From positions 44,629 to 108,628 of the forward strand of contig CAZEJB010000010.1 in NCBI GenBank assembly GCA_964512635.1: a stretch of 64,000 bases of DNA, given 5' to 3'. The notes under the pieces are model-generated. The model had not been told where the DNA came from, ran no database searches, and saw only the letters and a list, made by a program, of their open reading frames with translations. Made by a program: the position numbers and the translations under genes. This document shows positions 43,092 to 50,847 of the stretch, one piece after another. The first letter of the stretch is position 1. Each line of letters begins with the position of its first letter. Origin of the DNA: JADZFO01 sp964512635 (GTDB lineage Bacteria; 4484-113; JAFGCY01).

Positions 43092-44018
43092 ATGAGTCGC
43101 ATAGCCATTATTGGCGGCGCGGGTCGCGTGGGCGTCAGTTTCGCCTTCCACCTGCTGACCATGAACATCGCCCGTGAGCTGGTGCTCGTCGACATCCTTG
43201 ACGACCCCGTACAGGGTGAGCGTCTTGACCTGCTCCACAGCACCAGCAGCCTGTGCCATACCCGGGTCTTCGCCGGCACGGATGAGTCGCTGCTGGAAGG
43301 CGCCGATGTCATCGTTGTTCCTGCCGGTGCGCGCCGTCGCGCCGACCAGACCCGCCTGGACCTGATCCGCACCAACTTCGGGATCATCGACCAGTGGATG
43401 GAGAAGATCAATCGCGTCAACAAGACCGCCATCATCCTGGTGGTCGTGAACCCGGTTGACGTGCTGGCTTACCGCGCCTTCATGGTCGGCGGCCAGGATC
43501 GCAAGCGCATTTTCGGCCTTGGCAACGTGATGGACACCGTGCGCCTGAAGAGCAACCTGGGCGAGCGCTTCGGCTGGGACCCCCGCCACGTCAACGCCTA
43601 CCTGCTGGGCGAGCACGGCGATGCGATGGTGCCCGTCTGGAGCCAGGCCAACTATGCCGGCCTGCGCCTGAAGGACATGCCGGACCTCGACTGGAACGCC
43701 TGCGAGGAAGTGATGGCCGAGACCAAGAAGGCCGGCGCCGAAGTGATCCGCCTGAAGGGCGGCGCGGGCTGGGCCGTCGGCGTGGCGATCAGCGAGGTTG
43801 TGCGCAGCATCATCCTTGATGAAAAGCGCGTGCTCTGCGTCAGCTCGGTACCCGACGGCGCCTACGGCATTGACGGCGGCGTGGCAGTCAACCTGCCGAC
43901 CATCATCGGCAAGAACGGCATCGAGGGCTATGTGAACGTCAAGCTCAGCGATGAGGAAATGGCCGGCCTGCAGAATGCTGCCGACGTGCTGAAGAAAACC
44001 TACGCCGAGATCAGCTAG
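43092..44018 (+). CDS. mdh: Malate dehydrogenase (LDH/MDH superfamily)
   Basis: A 308-residue enzyme. NAD-binding IGGAGRVGVSFAFHLL, ELVLVDILDD (Asp for NAD preference), PAGARRRADQTRLDLIRTN (substrate loop), VVVNPVDVLAY, GLGNVMDTVRLK and active-site LLGEHGDAMVPVWS. The loop residue that separates malate from lactate dehydrogenases aligns to Arg rather than Gln, which favours malate/oxaloacetate. It catalyses the last step of the TCA cycle. GAGGT lies nine bases before the ATG. It is divergent from the 42315-43016 lipoprotein and ended by a terminator. Confidence 0.9.
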   Translation: MSRIAIIGGAGRVGVSFAFHLLTMNIARELVLVDILDDPVQGERLDLLHSTSSLCHTRVFAGTDESLLEGADVIVVPAGARRRADQTRLDLIRTNFGIIDQWMEKINRVNKTAIILVVVNPVDVLAYRAFMVGGQDRKRIFGLGNVMDTVRLKSNLGERFGWDPRHVNAYLLGEHGDAMVPVWSQANYAGLRLKDMPDLDWNACEEVMAETKKAGAEVIRLKGGAGWAVGVAISEVVRSIILDEKRVLCVSSVPDGAYGIDGGVAVNLPTIIGKNGIEGYVNVKLSDEEMAGLQNAADVLKKTYAEIS

Positions 44019-44055
44019 TCTTGAATCCAGGCAGCGCGGCCATAGGTCCGCCTGC

Positions 44056-44099
44056 AAAGGGGGATGGGACACGGTTCCCGTCCCCCTTTTGCTTTTCTT
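44056..44099 (+). terminator. Intrinsic terminator of mdh
   Basis: Stem AAAGGGGGATGGG / CCCGTCCCCCTTTT with one G-U pair, then GCTTTTCTT. Confidence 0.85.
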
Positions 44100-44371
44100 C
44101 TGATTGTCCCGAATCAACGGCTACCAGCCATCCACTTCCCGGGAGAGCGCCTGCGCTGCTGCTGCGCGGCATGTCCCCCAATGTCCATATACGCGGCGCG
44201 GCAATATGGCTATCCTTCCGCCGCCCTGAGCAGCGCCGGCGCTTCACTCCCCCGAAGCGCGGCGCCGCCGGGGCAGGGACCCGTGTCCCGGCCACCCTCA
44301 GCCGCCGGCCCGTAGAGGCCGCGCCCCTTGCCTTTGTTTGGGCAAGCAGGAATGGATAAAAGGAGACGAAG
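44100..44371. other. 272-base leader region before the dockerin/PKD lipoprotein
   Basis: GC-rich with several possible hairpins (for example GCGCCGGCGC and GGGACCCGTGTCCC near 44275). No known riboswitch consensus was recognised and no start with a ribosome site is present until AAAGGAGACGAAG just before 44372. Confidence 0.35.
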
Positions 44372-46234
44372 ATGTTTGCCACTGTCTTTTCGCGCGGCAG
44401 TAGCCTTCCTGGACTGCTGCTGTTGTTGCTGACTCTCTGCACGCTGCTTGGCAGCTGCGGCGGAGCGGCCTCGAGCCTTGGCTCCGGGTTTGATAACCTC
44501 GCCTTCTGGGAAGGGCTCGACCTGCAGGTTGATCCTGCCAGCTTTGAGCTGGGCGGGAGTGGACGGGTTGTTCTGGGAACTGCAAGCGAGCAGTCTGACG
44601 GCAGCGTGTTGCTGCCGATCCTGGGCCAGGACCTGCAGGGCCTGAAGTCGCTGTACTGTGCTGTTGCCTGGGACGGCGCGCGCTATGCCGCAGTGCAGTT
44701 CACGCCGGCCGAGGCATTCAACACTGACGGCGCCGGCCTGAGCATGGCTATGCTGGATCAGCCCGGCTCCGCCGAGATCGGCATGGTGCTGAAGAACCCG
44801 CAGCAGGCCGCGGGTCTCAGCGGCGACCGGCAGCTTGGCCTGCTGAAGCTGCAGCCACTTGGCGCGACCAGCGCGGTGCGCCACAGTTCACTGCCGGCCG
44901 TCCAGCGCCAGGGCTCGCAGGCCCCCAGCGGCCCCGCGGCGGCGGTTGAGCTTAAGTACGCCGGCCAGCAGCTGCGCTGGTACTACAGCAACCCCGGCGA
45001 CTACAACCAGGACGGACGGGTGGCAGTCAGTGACCTGACCCAGATCGGCCTGCACTTTGGCGCGACCGGCCCCTGGGGTATTGAAGAGGCCCTGTCGGTT
45101 GTCGACGGCAACAGCGACGGCAAGATCACAGTGGCGGATCTGACTGTGATCGGGCTGAACTATGGCCGGCGCGTCGGGGCGTACCGGATCTATGGCAGCG
45201 CAGCCGCGGCGGACTACCCCGACGGCAGCGGAGCGCAGCTGTATGCCGAGCTCAGCCTGGAAGACGCCAGCCGCAAGGTCAACGAGCGCGTCAGCTTTAT
45301 GCATGAGATGGATGCCAGCGGGATGCTGCTGTGGGTCCTGCCGGCGGACGGAGATTCCACCGGTACGCCGAGCAATGTGGTGAATGGGTCGGGCTCCAAC
45401 ATCGCGCCGACAGTGACGCTGAGCAGTGATTACGACGGCGCGCCGGCACCGGTGACGGTCAACCTGACGGCGAGCGCCAGCGACCTGGACGGCGACATCG
45501 TCAAGTATGAGTTTGACCTCGACGGCGTCGGCAATCTGGAGGTGGACAACGGCCTCGACAACACGGCGCAGATCTCGGCCTCTATGCCGGGAAGCTATAA
45601 GACGCGGGTGAGGGTCACGGATAACGAGGGGGCCACGGCAATCGTGACCCTGTTCACCGAGGTTCAGAGCGACGCGCCGAATGCTGACCCGACCGTCAAC
45701 CTGCAAAGCGACATCAGCACCGGGCCGGCGCCACTGGCGGTGCACCTCAGCGCATTCGCCTCAGACAGCGACGGCAGCGTAGTGAACTATGCCTTCAACT
45801 GTGACGGCCAGGCCGGCGATGAATACAGCGGCCCGCTGAGCGGCTTCGACTGGACCTTTACTGACGCGGGCCTGCATGTCGTCTGGGTGACCGTCACCGA
45901 CGACCGCGGAGCAACGGCCATGGACAGCGTCGACGTTCAGGTCGGCGAGCCGCTGGGTCTGCCGCCCTTTGTCTTCTGCGATGCGAGTCCATCCTTCGGA
46001 TACGCCCCGCTGACTGTTGAGTTCGATGCCAGCTCCAGCATGGACCTGGACGGCACCCTGGTGCAGTTCCAGTTCGACTTCACCAACGACGGCGTTATAG
46101 ATAAGTTCGGCGCGTCGCCGACAACCAGCTTTGTCTATGCGCAAAACGGCCTGTACACGGCGAAGGTCATCGGCATTGATAACGACGGCAACTTCAACTT
46201 TACGCTGAAGGAGATCCAGGTCGGGCTGCAATAA
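44372..46234 (+). CDS. Lipoprotein with cohesin-like domain, dockerin pair and PKD repeats
   Basis: A 620-residue lipoprotein (LLLLLLTLCTLLGSC). Residues ~45-170 resemble a cohesin-like sandwich (GLKSLYCAVAWDGARYAAVQ, LGLLKLQPLGA). A dockerin-like calcium pair starts at 209: GDYNQDGRVAVSDLTQIGLHFG and DGNSDGKITVADLTVIGLNYG, followed by the linker GAYRIYGSAAAAD. Residues ~345-620 contain three PKD-like domains (DLDGDIVKYEFDLDG, DSDGSVVNYAFNCDG, DLDGTLVQFQFDFTND). Having both cohesin-like and dockerin-like parts in one protein suggests assembly of a surface complex. AAAGGAG precedes the ATG and a terminator follows. Confidence 0.8.
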   Translation: MFATVFSRGSSLPGLLLLLLTLCTLLGSCGGAASSLGSGFDNLAFWEGLDLQVDPASFELGGSGRVVLGTASEQSDGSVLLPILGQDLQGLKSLYCAVAWDGARYAAVQFTPAEAFNTDGAGLSMAMLDQPGSAEIGMVLKNPQQAAGLSGDRQLGLLKLQPLGATSAVRHSSLPAVQRQGSQAPSGPAAAVELKYAGQQLRWYYSNPGDYNQDGRVAVSDLTQIGLHFGATGPWGIEEALSVVDGNSDGKITVADLTVIGLNYGRRVGAYRIYGSAAAADYPDGSGAQLYAELSLEDASRKVNERVSFMHEMDASGMLLWVLPADGDSTGTPSNVVNGSGSNIAPTVTLSSDYDGAPAPVTVNLTASASDLDGDIVKYEFDLDGVGNLEVDNGLDNTAQISASMPGSYKTRVRVTDNEGATAIVTLFTEVQSDAPNADPTVNLQSDISTGPAPLAVHLSAFASDSDGSVVNYAFNCDGQAGDEYSGPLSGFDWTFTDAGLHVVWVTVTDDRGATAMDSVDVQVGEPLGLPPFVFCDASPSFGYAPLTVEFDASSSMDLDGTLVQFQFDFTNDGVIDKFGASPTTSFVYAQNGLYTAKVIGIDNDGNFNFTLKEIQVGLQ

Positions 46235-46266
46235 CCGCCCACTACCGTGGCTTTAAGCAGATACAG

Positions 46267-46303
46267 GACAGGGCCCGGCGCAAGCAGGGCCCTGTCTGTT
46301 TGT
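46267..46303 (+). terminator. Intrinsic terminator of the dockerin/PKD gene
   Basis: Stem GACAGGGCCC / GGGCCCTGTC, 10-base loop, then TGTTTG. Confidence 0.75.
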
Positions 46304-46328
46304 AGCTGAATTGGTACGCCGGCGGAGC

Positions 46329-46514
46329 CTAGCGGCGGCCGCGCAGCAGGAGAGCGATCAGCAGTCCGATCGGTCCCAGCAGCAGGCCAAGGACCATGCC
46401 AAGGACGCCGCTGAGCAGATAGCCGATGATCGCGCAGATGATGTTCAGGCCGCCGACGTAGGGCCAGTAGCCATAGCCGGCCAGCAGCATCAGAGGTAGT
46501 GTTGTGAGTTCCAT
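46329..46514 (-). CDS. Small hydrophobic membrane protein (61 aa), copy 2
   Basis: MELTTLPLMLLAGYGYWPYV followed by GGLNIICAIIGYLLSGVLG and MVLGLLLGPIGLLIALLL, a close paralog of the 58-residue protein at 13777-13953 with the same start, two membrane segments and basic end (RGRR here, RRPA there). AGGAG lies nine bases before the ATG. No catalytic residue is apparent; the conserved GYWPY and NIICAI segments suggest a specific interaction. Confidence 0.8.
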   Translation of the reverse strand: MELTTLPLMLLAGYGYWPYVGGLNIICAIIGYLLSGVLGMVLGLLLGPIGLLIALLLRGRR

Positions 46515-46605
46515 AGCGTTTTACTCCTTGATAATCCGGCGAGCCGTTTCGGCCAGCCAGGTACCCGCCCAGAGCCCGCGCCCTGGACGGGGCTGATTGC
46601 TTGTT

Positions 46606-46890
46606 CTAGCGGCCCTTGCCGCCGCCGCCCTTGCCGCCCTTGCCTGCGCTGGCTGACTGCGACTGGGCACGCCCGGATGCCGACTGGTTCTTGGTCCTGG
46701 CCTGGGCCGCGTTGCCGGCCACTTCTGGCGGGCGGGTTCCGGGGGCCGCGCCAGCGCCCGGTGCTGCGCTGGCAACCTGGGTCATCAGGCCTGGGGCGGG
46801 CGCACTGCGGCGGCCTTTGATGCTGGTGGGGTCAGTGCCGGCGCCCTTCTTCTTCTTGGCGCCCTTCTTGGGTCCTTTAGTATCAGGCAT
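46606..46890 (-). CDS. Small basic low-complexity protein (94 aa)
   Basis: MPDTKGPKKGAKKKKGAGTD at the start and GKGGKGGGGKGR at the end, with an Ala/Pro/Gly middle. Strongly basic, disordered, no cysteines. AGGAGG seven bases before the ATG is a strong ribosome site, which is the main evidence that it is real. Lysine/glycine-rich proteins like this often bind nucleic acid; this is only inferred from composition. Confidence 0.65.
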   Translation of the reverse strand: MPDTKGPKKGAKKKKGAGTDPTSIKGRRSAPAPGLMTQVASAAPGAGAAPGTRPPEVAGNAAQARTKNQSASGRAQSQSASAGKGGKGGGGKGR

Positions 46891-47221
46891 TTTTTGCCTC
46901 CTGGATGATTGGTGTTGCGCCGCGAAAGGTCAGCCCTGGGGCTGGACTGTTCGGTTCTTCAGGCGGGGTCCTTTGAGCATTAGCCCCAGGCACATGTCTG
47001 TACGGTGGGGATGGTCACGAGTTCTGCCGTCAGGCGCGTGGTTCGCAGCCTGACTCTGAGTAGTCGTAAGCGCTGCCGGGTGAGCTGTGACCAGCGCGTC
47101 TGTTACAGCAGACGACAACTTGTCAGCGGGTGATCATCTGTTTGATCACAAAGATACTATAACACATGTTTAGGAATCCGCATACTGGTCTGGTTGTGCG
47201 GGACCTTTCCCTGAACAGCAG
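46891..47221. other. 331-base intergenic region with operator-like inverted repeat
   Basis: No gene is seen. It contains a TATAGT box on the minus strand (about 47158) and the inverted repeat listed at 47130-47149; together they could drive the basic small protein with a long leader. Confidence 0.4.
47130..47149. promoter_or_regulatory. Inverted repeat GTGATCA-N6-TGATCAC
   Basis: Perfect 7-bp arms, spacer TCTGTT, next to a minus-strand TATAGT box. Typical of a dimeric repressor site. The spacing does not match CRP or FNR sites. Confidence 0.5.
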
Positions 47222-47644
47222 TTAGGGATGCGGAACTTCCATGAACCTGCCGCTGGCGCTTGTAAGCACCCGGCCCGCGGGGTCGCTGAACAGCCGGCAC
47301 TCCGCGCGGGCCTCCCACAATTTGCCGCTGTGGCTGACGGTCTCGGCGCTGAAGAGCAGCTCACGGTCCAGCGGGACGGCCGCCTTGAAGCGGGTGGTCA
47401 GCTCGACCGTCACCACGAAGGCGCGTTCAATCCGGAAGAAGAGGTTGCTCATCAGGTCGTCCATGATGGTGGCCTGAATGCCGCCGTGCATCACGTTCTC
47501 CCAGCCCTGCCAGTGCGCAGTGGGAACAACGCGCGTGCAGAGCCGCTGGCCCTCACGGTAGAAACTGAGCTGCAGGCCCAGTGGGTTGCGGCTGCCGCAG
47601 GCAAAGCAGAAGTCGTTGTCGACGAAGGGGGCGGAGTTGCTCAC
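47222..47644 (-). CDS. PaaI/hotdog-fold thioesterase
   Basis: A 140-residue protein with GTG start. FCFACGSRNPLGLQLSF at the N-terminus, HWQGWENVMHGGIQATIMDDL (HGG and catalytic Asp of the PaaI group), then VTVELTTRFKAAVPLDRELL and ECRLFSDPAGRVLTSASGRF. It likely hydrolyses acyl-CoA thioesters; the acyl group is not known. A TACAAT box six bases before the GTG, separated only by CCCCCC, indicates a leaderless mRNA. Confidence 0.88.
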   Translation of the reverse strand: MSNSAPFVDNDFCFACGSRNPLGLQLSFYREGQRLCTRVVPTAHWQGWENVMHGGIQATIMDDLMSNLFFRIERAFVVTVELTTRFKAAVPLDRELLFSAETVSHSGKLWEARAECRLFSDPAGRVLTSASGRFMEVPHP

Positions 47645-47650
47645 GGGGGG

Positions 47651-47656
47651 ATTGTA
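47651..47656 (-). promoter_or_regulatory. -10 box TACAAT, leaderless start of thioesterase
   Basis: Six bases before the GTG at 47644; the spacer is all C on the coding strand. Confidence 0.65.
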
Positions 47657-47700
47657 TGTCGCGCGTCAACCTGACAGGATCTTGTCGGGTGTCGGTTTTC

Positions 47701-47725
47701 GGAAGTCGGAAGTCGGAAGTCGGAA
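47701..47725. repeat. 7-bp tandem repeat (GGAAGTC, 3.6 copies)
   Basis: Between two divergent leaderless promoters. Perfect repeats; likely variable in copy number. Confidence 0.85.
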
Positions 47726-47857
47726 TAGATCCATTGCAGCATCAAGAAACTAAGCACGAGCGAGAGGAAGCCATTTCTGGATGGATGAAGCTGGCTGATC
47801 CCGACCTACGACTTAAGACATTCGACAACTGCGGGACTGCCTGCCAGACTGTGCGCC

Positions 47858-47863
47858 TACAAT
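47858..47863 (+). promoter_or_regulatory. -10 box TACAAT, leaderless start of MFS gene
   Basis: Six bases before the GTG at 47870. Confidence 0.6.
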
Positions 47864-47869
47864 GCCCGT

Positions 47870-49144
47870 GTGCAGGCAGCGCTGTCCCGCAATCTGAAGC
47901 TCTATCCCTGGTTCCTGGCTTTCACCTACGAGAGCTTCTCGCACGCGGTCTGGTATCTCTACCTCTACAGCTATAAAGGCCTCAGCCTGCAAGAAATGGC
48001 CTGGCTGGTTCTGCTGGGGGATGGGGTGATCGCCATCAGCGAGGTGCCGACCGGCTGGCTGGCCGACCGGCTGGGGCGCCGGCGTTCGCTGATCACCGGA
48101 ATCCTGCTGCAGATCGCGTCCTTTCTGCTGTTCATCTATGGCGACAGCTTCTGGCAGTTCTGGCTGGCGATGGCGGTCTGCGGCCTTGGAGATACTTTCC
48201 GCTCAGGCGCGGACCGCGCGCTGGTTTATGACTCAGCCCTGGCGCTGGACCAGAGCGCGCGTTATCGCAGCCTGGTCGGCCACGGCACGATGGTGGCTGT
48301 GCTGGTCGGCGTTGTGGCCGGGATCAGCGGCGGCTATCTGGCCAGCCGGGTCCACTGGCATGTGCCCTTCTGGTGCGATATCGGACTTTCGTTGCTGGGC
48401 CTGCTTGCCGTGCTGCGGATGACGGAGGCGCCGATGTCCGGAGCCGACCCGGATGAGGAAGGCCCCGACGACCACCGGGCAGACACCGAGGGCAGCCAGG
48501 CTGCAGCGCAGTCGCCGCCGCGCCAGGCAGCCACAAGCCTGCGGCCGCGCGGCTTTCTGCTGGTCCTGCCTGTACTCATCCTGGCCATGATCTTCTCCAT
48601 CACGCCGGAACTGTCGCATTTCCTGCTGCCCGCGGAGCTTGAGGAAGCGCTGAAGCTCAGCCCGGAGCTGCTGGCCTGGCTCTATGCCGGCTTTGAGCTG
48701 CTTGAAGCGTTGGGCGCCAAGATCGGCGGCAGCCCGCGCTGGCACAGCCTGCGTACTCTGGGCAGCGCCGCGCTGCTGATGGCCCTGCTGCTGGCGCTGA
48801 GCGCAACACGCGAACTGGGCGGCCTTGGCTGGCTGATCATCTATCTCGCGGCGCGCGCTGGTATCGACTTCCTGTATGGCCTCGCCGAGCCGCTGTTTTC
48901 CGAGGAACTCAACCGGCGGGTGGCCTCAAACATGCGTGCCACCGCGCTGTCCTGGCTTAGCGCCGTGCGCCTCGTGGTACCGCTGGCACTGCTGCCACTG
49001 GCAGCGAAGTTGCAGCCGGGGCTGGGCTATCCGGGCGTCTATCTTGGCTTTGCCGCCCTGGCGCTGCTGCTAAGCGTGCCCGCAGCCATGTGGCTGCTGC
49101 GGCAGGGCAAGAGACGGCAGGTGACTGGCCAGGGGCGCACATAG
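47870..49144 (+). CDS. MFS transporter
   Basis: A 424-residue protein with about 12 membrane segments, GTG start. MFS motif A is in SEVPTGWLADRLGRRRSLIT (loop 2-3). Loop 6-7 is long, acidic and disordered (SGADPDEEGPDDHRADTEG). DTFRSGADRALVYDSALALD after segment 4 is typical of the group. Substrate cannot be predicted; many in this branch are drug or small-molecule exporters. Leaderless-type promoter. Confidence 0.87.
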   Translation: MQAALSRNLKLYPWFLAFTYESFSHAVWYLYLYSYKGLSLQEMAWLVLLGDGVIAISEVPTGWLADRLGRRRSLITGILLQIASFLLFIYGDSFWQFWLAMAVCGLGDTFRSGADRALVYDSALALDQSARYRSLVGHGTMVAVLVGVVAGISGGYLASRVHWHVPFWCDIGLSLLGLLAVLRMTEAPMSGADPDEEGPDDHRADTEGSQAAAQSPPRQAATSLRPRGFLLVLPVLILAMIFSITPELSHFLLPAELEEALKLSPELLAWLYAGFELLEALGAKIGGSPRWHSLRTLGSAALLMALLLALSATRELGGLGWLIIYLAARAGIDFLYGLAEPLFSEELNRRVASNMRATALSWLSAVRLVVPLALLPLAAKLQPGLGYPGVYLGFAALALLLSVPAAMWLLRQGKRRQVTGQGRT

Positions 49145-49207
49145 TGCACGCAGCCGTAACTGGGGATTAGCGAGAGGGCCGGGCGCAAGCAGTGTGCGCC
49201 TTGCAGT

Positions 49208-49531
49208 CTAGCTTTCGGCGGCTTTGTCAGCCGCGTCGGCCTCGGCTTTCTGCTGCAGCATCATCATCAGGCGCGGGAAGTCGCGCTCAAAGTCCATGAA
49301 GAGGTAGTGCCAGCGCAGCTCGTCGCTGGAGTCGTCGGGATCGGCCTCGCGGTGCAGATCGGCCACCAGCTCCTTGACCACTTCCTCCGGGCTGTAGGCC
49401 GCGATGCGCTGCATGAAGAGGTCGGTCAGGAAAATTGGGCGCGTCGAATGCATGGCCTTGACCAGAAGTTCTTCTGGCATCTTGGCCGCGAACTCAAAGC
49501 GTTCGTCGTCCCAAAAGCTGAAAAAATCCAT
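49208..49531 (-). CDS. Hypothetical acidic protein (107 aa)
   Basis: MDFFSFWDDERFEFAAKMPE then helices IFLTDLFMQRIAAYSPEEVV, KELVADLHREADPDDS and WHYLFMDFERDFPRLMMMLQ with an Ala/Glu/Lys tail. Soluble, helical, no family recognised. GGGGG lies shortly before ATG 49531 and a consensus TATAAT box is about 12 bases upstream of the start, which makes this ATG preferable to the upstream in-frame start at 49576. Confidence 0.7.
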   Translation of the reverse strand: MDFFSFWDDERFEFAAKMPEELLVKAMHSTRPIFLTDLFMQRIAAYSPEEVVKELVADLHREADPDDSSDELRWHYLFMDFERDFPRLMMMLQQKAEADAADKAAES

Positions 49532-49619
49532 TTCGACCCCCGGATTATACCTTAACTGGCAATCCCGCTTAGTCACAGACCAGCGGCGGGGCGGCTTGTT
49601 CCATCCGGGGCGAATGTGC

Positions 49620-50810
49620 TCAGGGCCGGCTGGCTTGTTCGGGCAGCTCGGGCCAGGACTTCAGACTGTCCAGCAGCGCCGCCCCCAGCCGCCGCGCGCC
49701 TTCCTCGGTGAAGTGCATAACGTCCCGGAAGCAGCCTGCGTCCATTCCGATACTGGCGGGGTCAAGCCAGTCGAGCAGAAGCGCATCATGCCGGGCGCAC
49801 TGCCGCGCCAGGTAGTCCCGCACCATCTCGTGCACCCTCTCAGCGCCTAGTTCGCGCTCGCGCTCGACGAGCCGCGGATGCTCAGGCACGATACAAAGGC
49901 AGACCCGTGTGCCGGCGGCGGAGCATTCCGCCAGCAGGGTCTCGAACCATGCCGCCCGGCGCTCGCCGATGCGGTCATAGTCGCTCAGCAGCAGGCCGGT
50001 GCGTGGGTAGTTCCGCAGCTGGCGCTCCAACAGCCCGCCGCCGCCGGCCCCGTCGCTGTCCAGCCAGTGCAGCACGCCATCGGCGCGGTAGTCGAACTTG
50101 GCGCTGTAGCCCTCGCGTTTGCGGCGGGCGCGCTTCTGCAGGTAGCGCAGGGTGTGGCGCGCGGTGTCATAGCGCAGCAAGAGCGGCCAGCGCCAGGCAT
50201 CGCCCGGCGGCAGCGCGCCGAGGCGCACGAGTTCCGCGCCGAAGTCGCGCTCCACCAGCGCTTCCCAGGGCAGAGGCTTGTTTGGATGGAAGGAGGGCAG
50301 GCCGACGCCGATGACCAGCAGCTTCGGCGGCGCGACTCCCTTATCAGCGTTGAGTCTGCAGACCCAGCGCCAGGCGGCCAGCCAGTCCTCGCTCATGCCG
50401 CCGTCAACGGCAAAGTTGAACTGCGGCGCGGGGATCAGGTCAGCTGCTGGCAGGGCCTTAGTGCTGTCAGCGGGTCGAAGTTCAACCGTTACTCCGCCGC
50501 CAGGCTCAGCCTGGCGCTCCCGTTCAAGGCTGCCCAGCAGGTCCAGGTTGAAGACGCGCGAGGTGCCCAGGATCAAGGTGGCTATCGGCTTGGGCGCCTC
50601 GCGCAGCAGATTCAGTTTGCGCTCCCGCAGCTTGCGCGCCGGGCGCGGCTCATGACGCCGGCGGTAGATCCGCGCCGGGTCGACATACCAGTTCAGGAAG
50701 AGCAGGACGAGCCAGAGCGTGAGCAGCGCGGCCAAGACCCAGACCAGTGGCGCGAGCCAGACGGCAGGCGCGAGCCAGGCGGGGGTTGTGCTGATGAGCA
50801 GATGCTGCAA
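49620..50810 (-). CDS. Membrane-anchored SGNH/DltD-like hydrolase or acyltransferase
   Basis: A 396-residue protein with TTG start. One N-terminal membrane segment (LVWVLAALLTLWLVLLFLNW), then an extracellular domain: TLILGTSRVFNLDLLG (block I, Ser nucleophile), FNFAVDGGMSEDWLAAW (GxxD-type block), KLLVIGVGLPSF, and DAGCFRDVMHFTEEGARRLG (DxxH catalytic pair). This arrangement resembles AlgX/DltD/PatB-type SGNH enzymes that acylate or deacylate envelope polymers. Substrate unknown. It is divergent from the next gene over a 37-base region carrying two back-to-back -10 boxes. Confidence 0.72.
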   Translation of the reverse strand: MQHLLISTTPAWLAPAVWLAPLVWVLAALLTLWLVLLFLNWYVDPARIYRRRHEPRPARKLRERKLNLLREAPKPIATLILGTSRVFNLDLLGSLERERQAEPGGGVTVELRPADSTKALPAADLIPAPQFNFAVDGGMSEDWLAAWRWVCRLNADKGVAPPKLLVIGVGLPSFHPNKPLPWEALVERDFGAELVRLGALPPGDAWRWPLLLRYDTARHTLRYLQKRARRKREGYSAKFDYRADGVLHWLDSDGAGGGGLLERQLRNYPRTGLLLSDYDRIGERRAAWFETLLAECSAAGTRVCLCIVPEHPRLVERERELGAERVHEMVRDYLARQCARHDALLLDWLDPASIGMDAGCFRDVMHFTEEGARRLGAALLDSLKSWPELPEQASRP

Positions 50811-50817
50811 GGATACT

Positions 50818-50823
50818 ATTTTA
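50818..50823 (-). promoter_or_regulatory. -10 box TAAAAT of the SGNH gene
   Basis: Seven bases before the TTG at 50810. Confidence 0.5.
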
Positions 50824-50835
50824 GCCAGCCCGCGC

Positions 50836-50841
50836 TAAACT
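50836..50841 (+). promoter_or_regulatory. -10 box TAAACT, leaderless start
   Basis: Six bases before the ATG at 50848; back to back with the minus-strand box. Confidence 0.55.
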
Positions 50842-50847
50842 GCTGGC

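Noticed and set aside
43017..44117. N-terminal extension of the 42315-43016 lipoprotein to 44117
   Set aside because: It would run antisense through mdh, past the promoter and signal peptide.
44100..44371. Possible riboswitch before the dockerin/PKD lipoprotein
   Set aside because: I tried cobalamin and c-di-GMP consensus features and did not find them; hairpins are as expected for GC-rich DNA.
47130..47149. CRP or FNR binding site
   Set aside because: The half-site spacing does not match TGTGA-N6-TCACA or TTGAT-N4-ATCAA; kept only as a general operator-like repeat.
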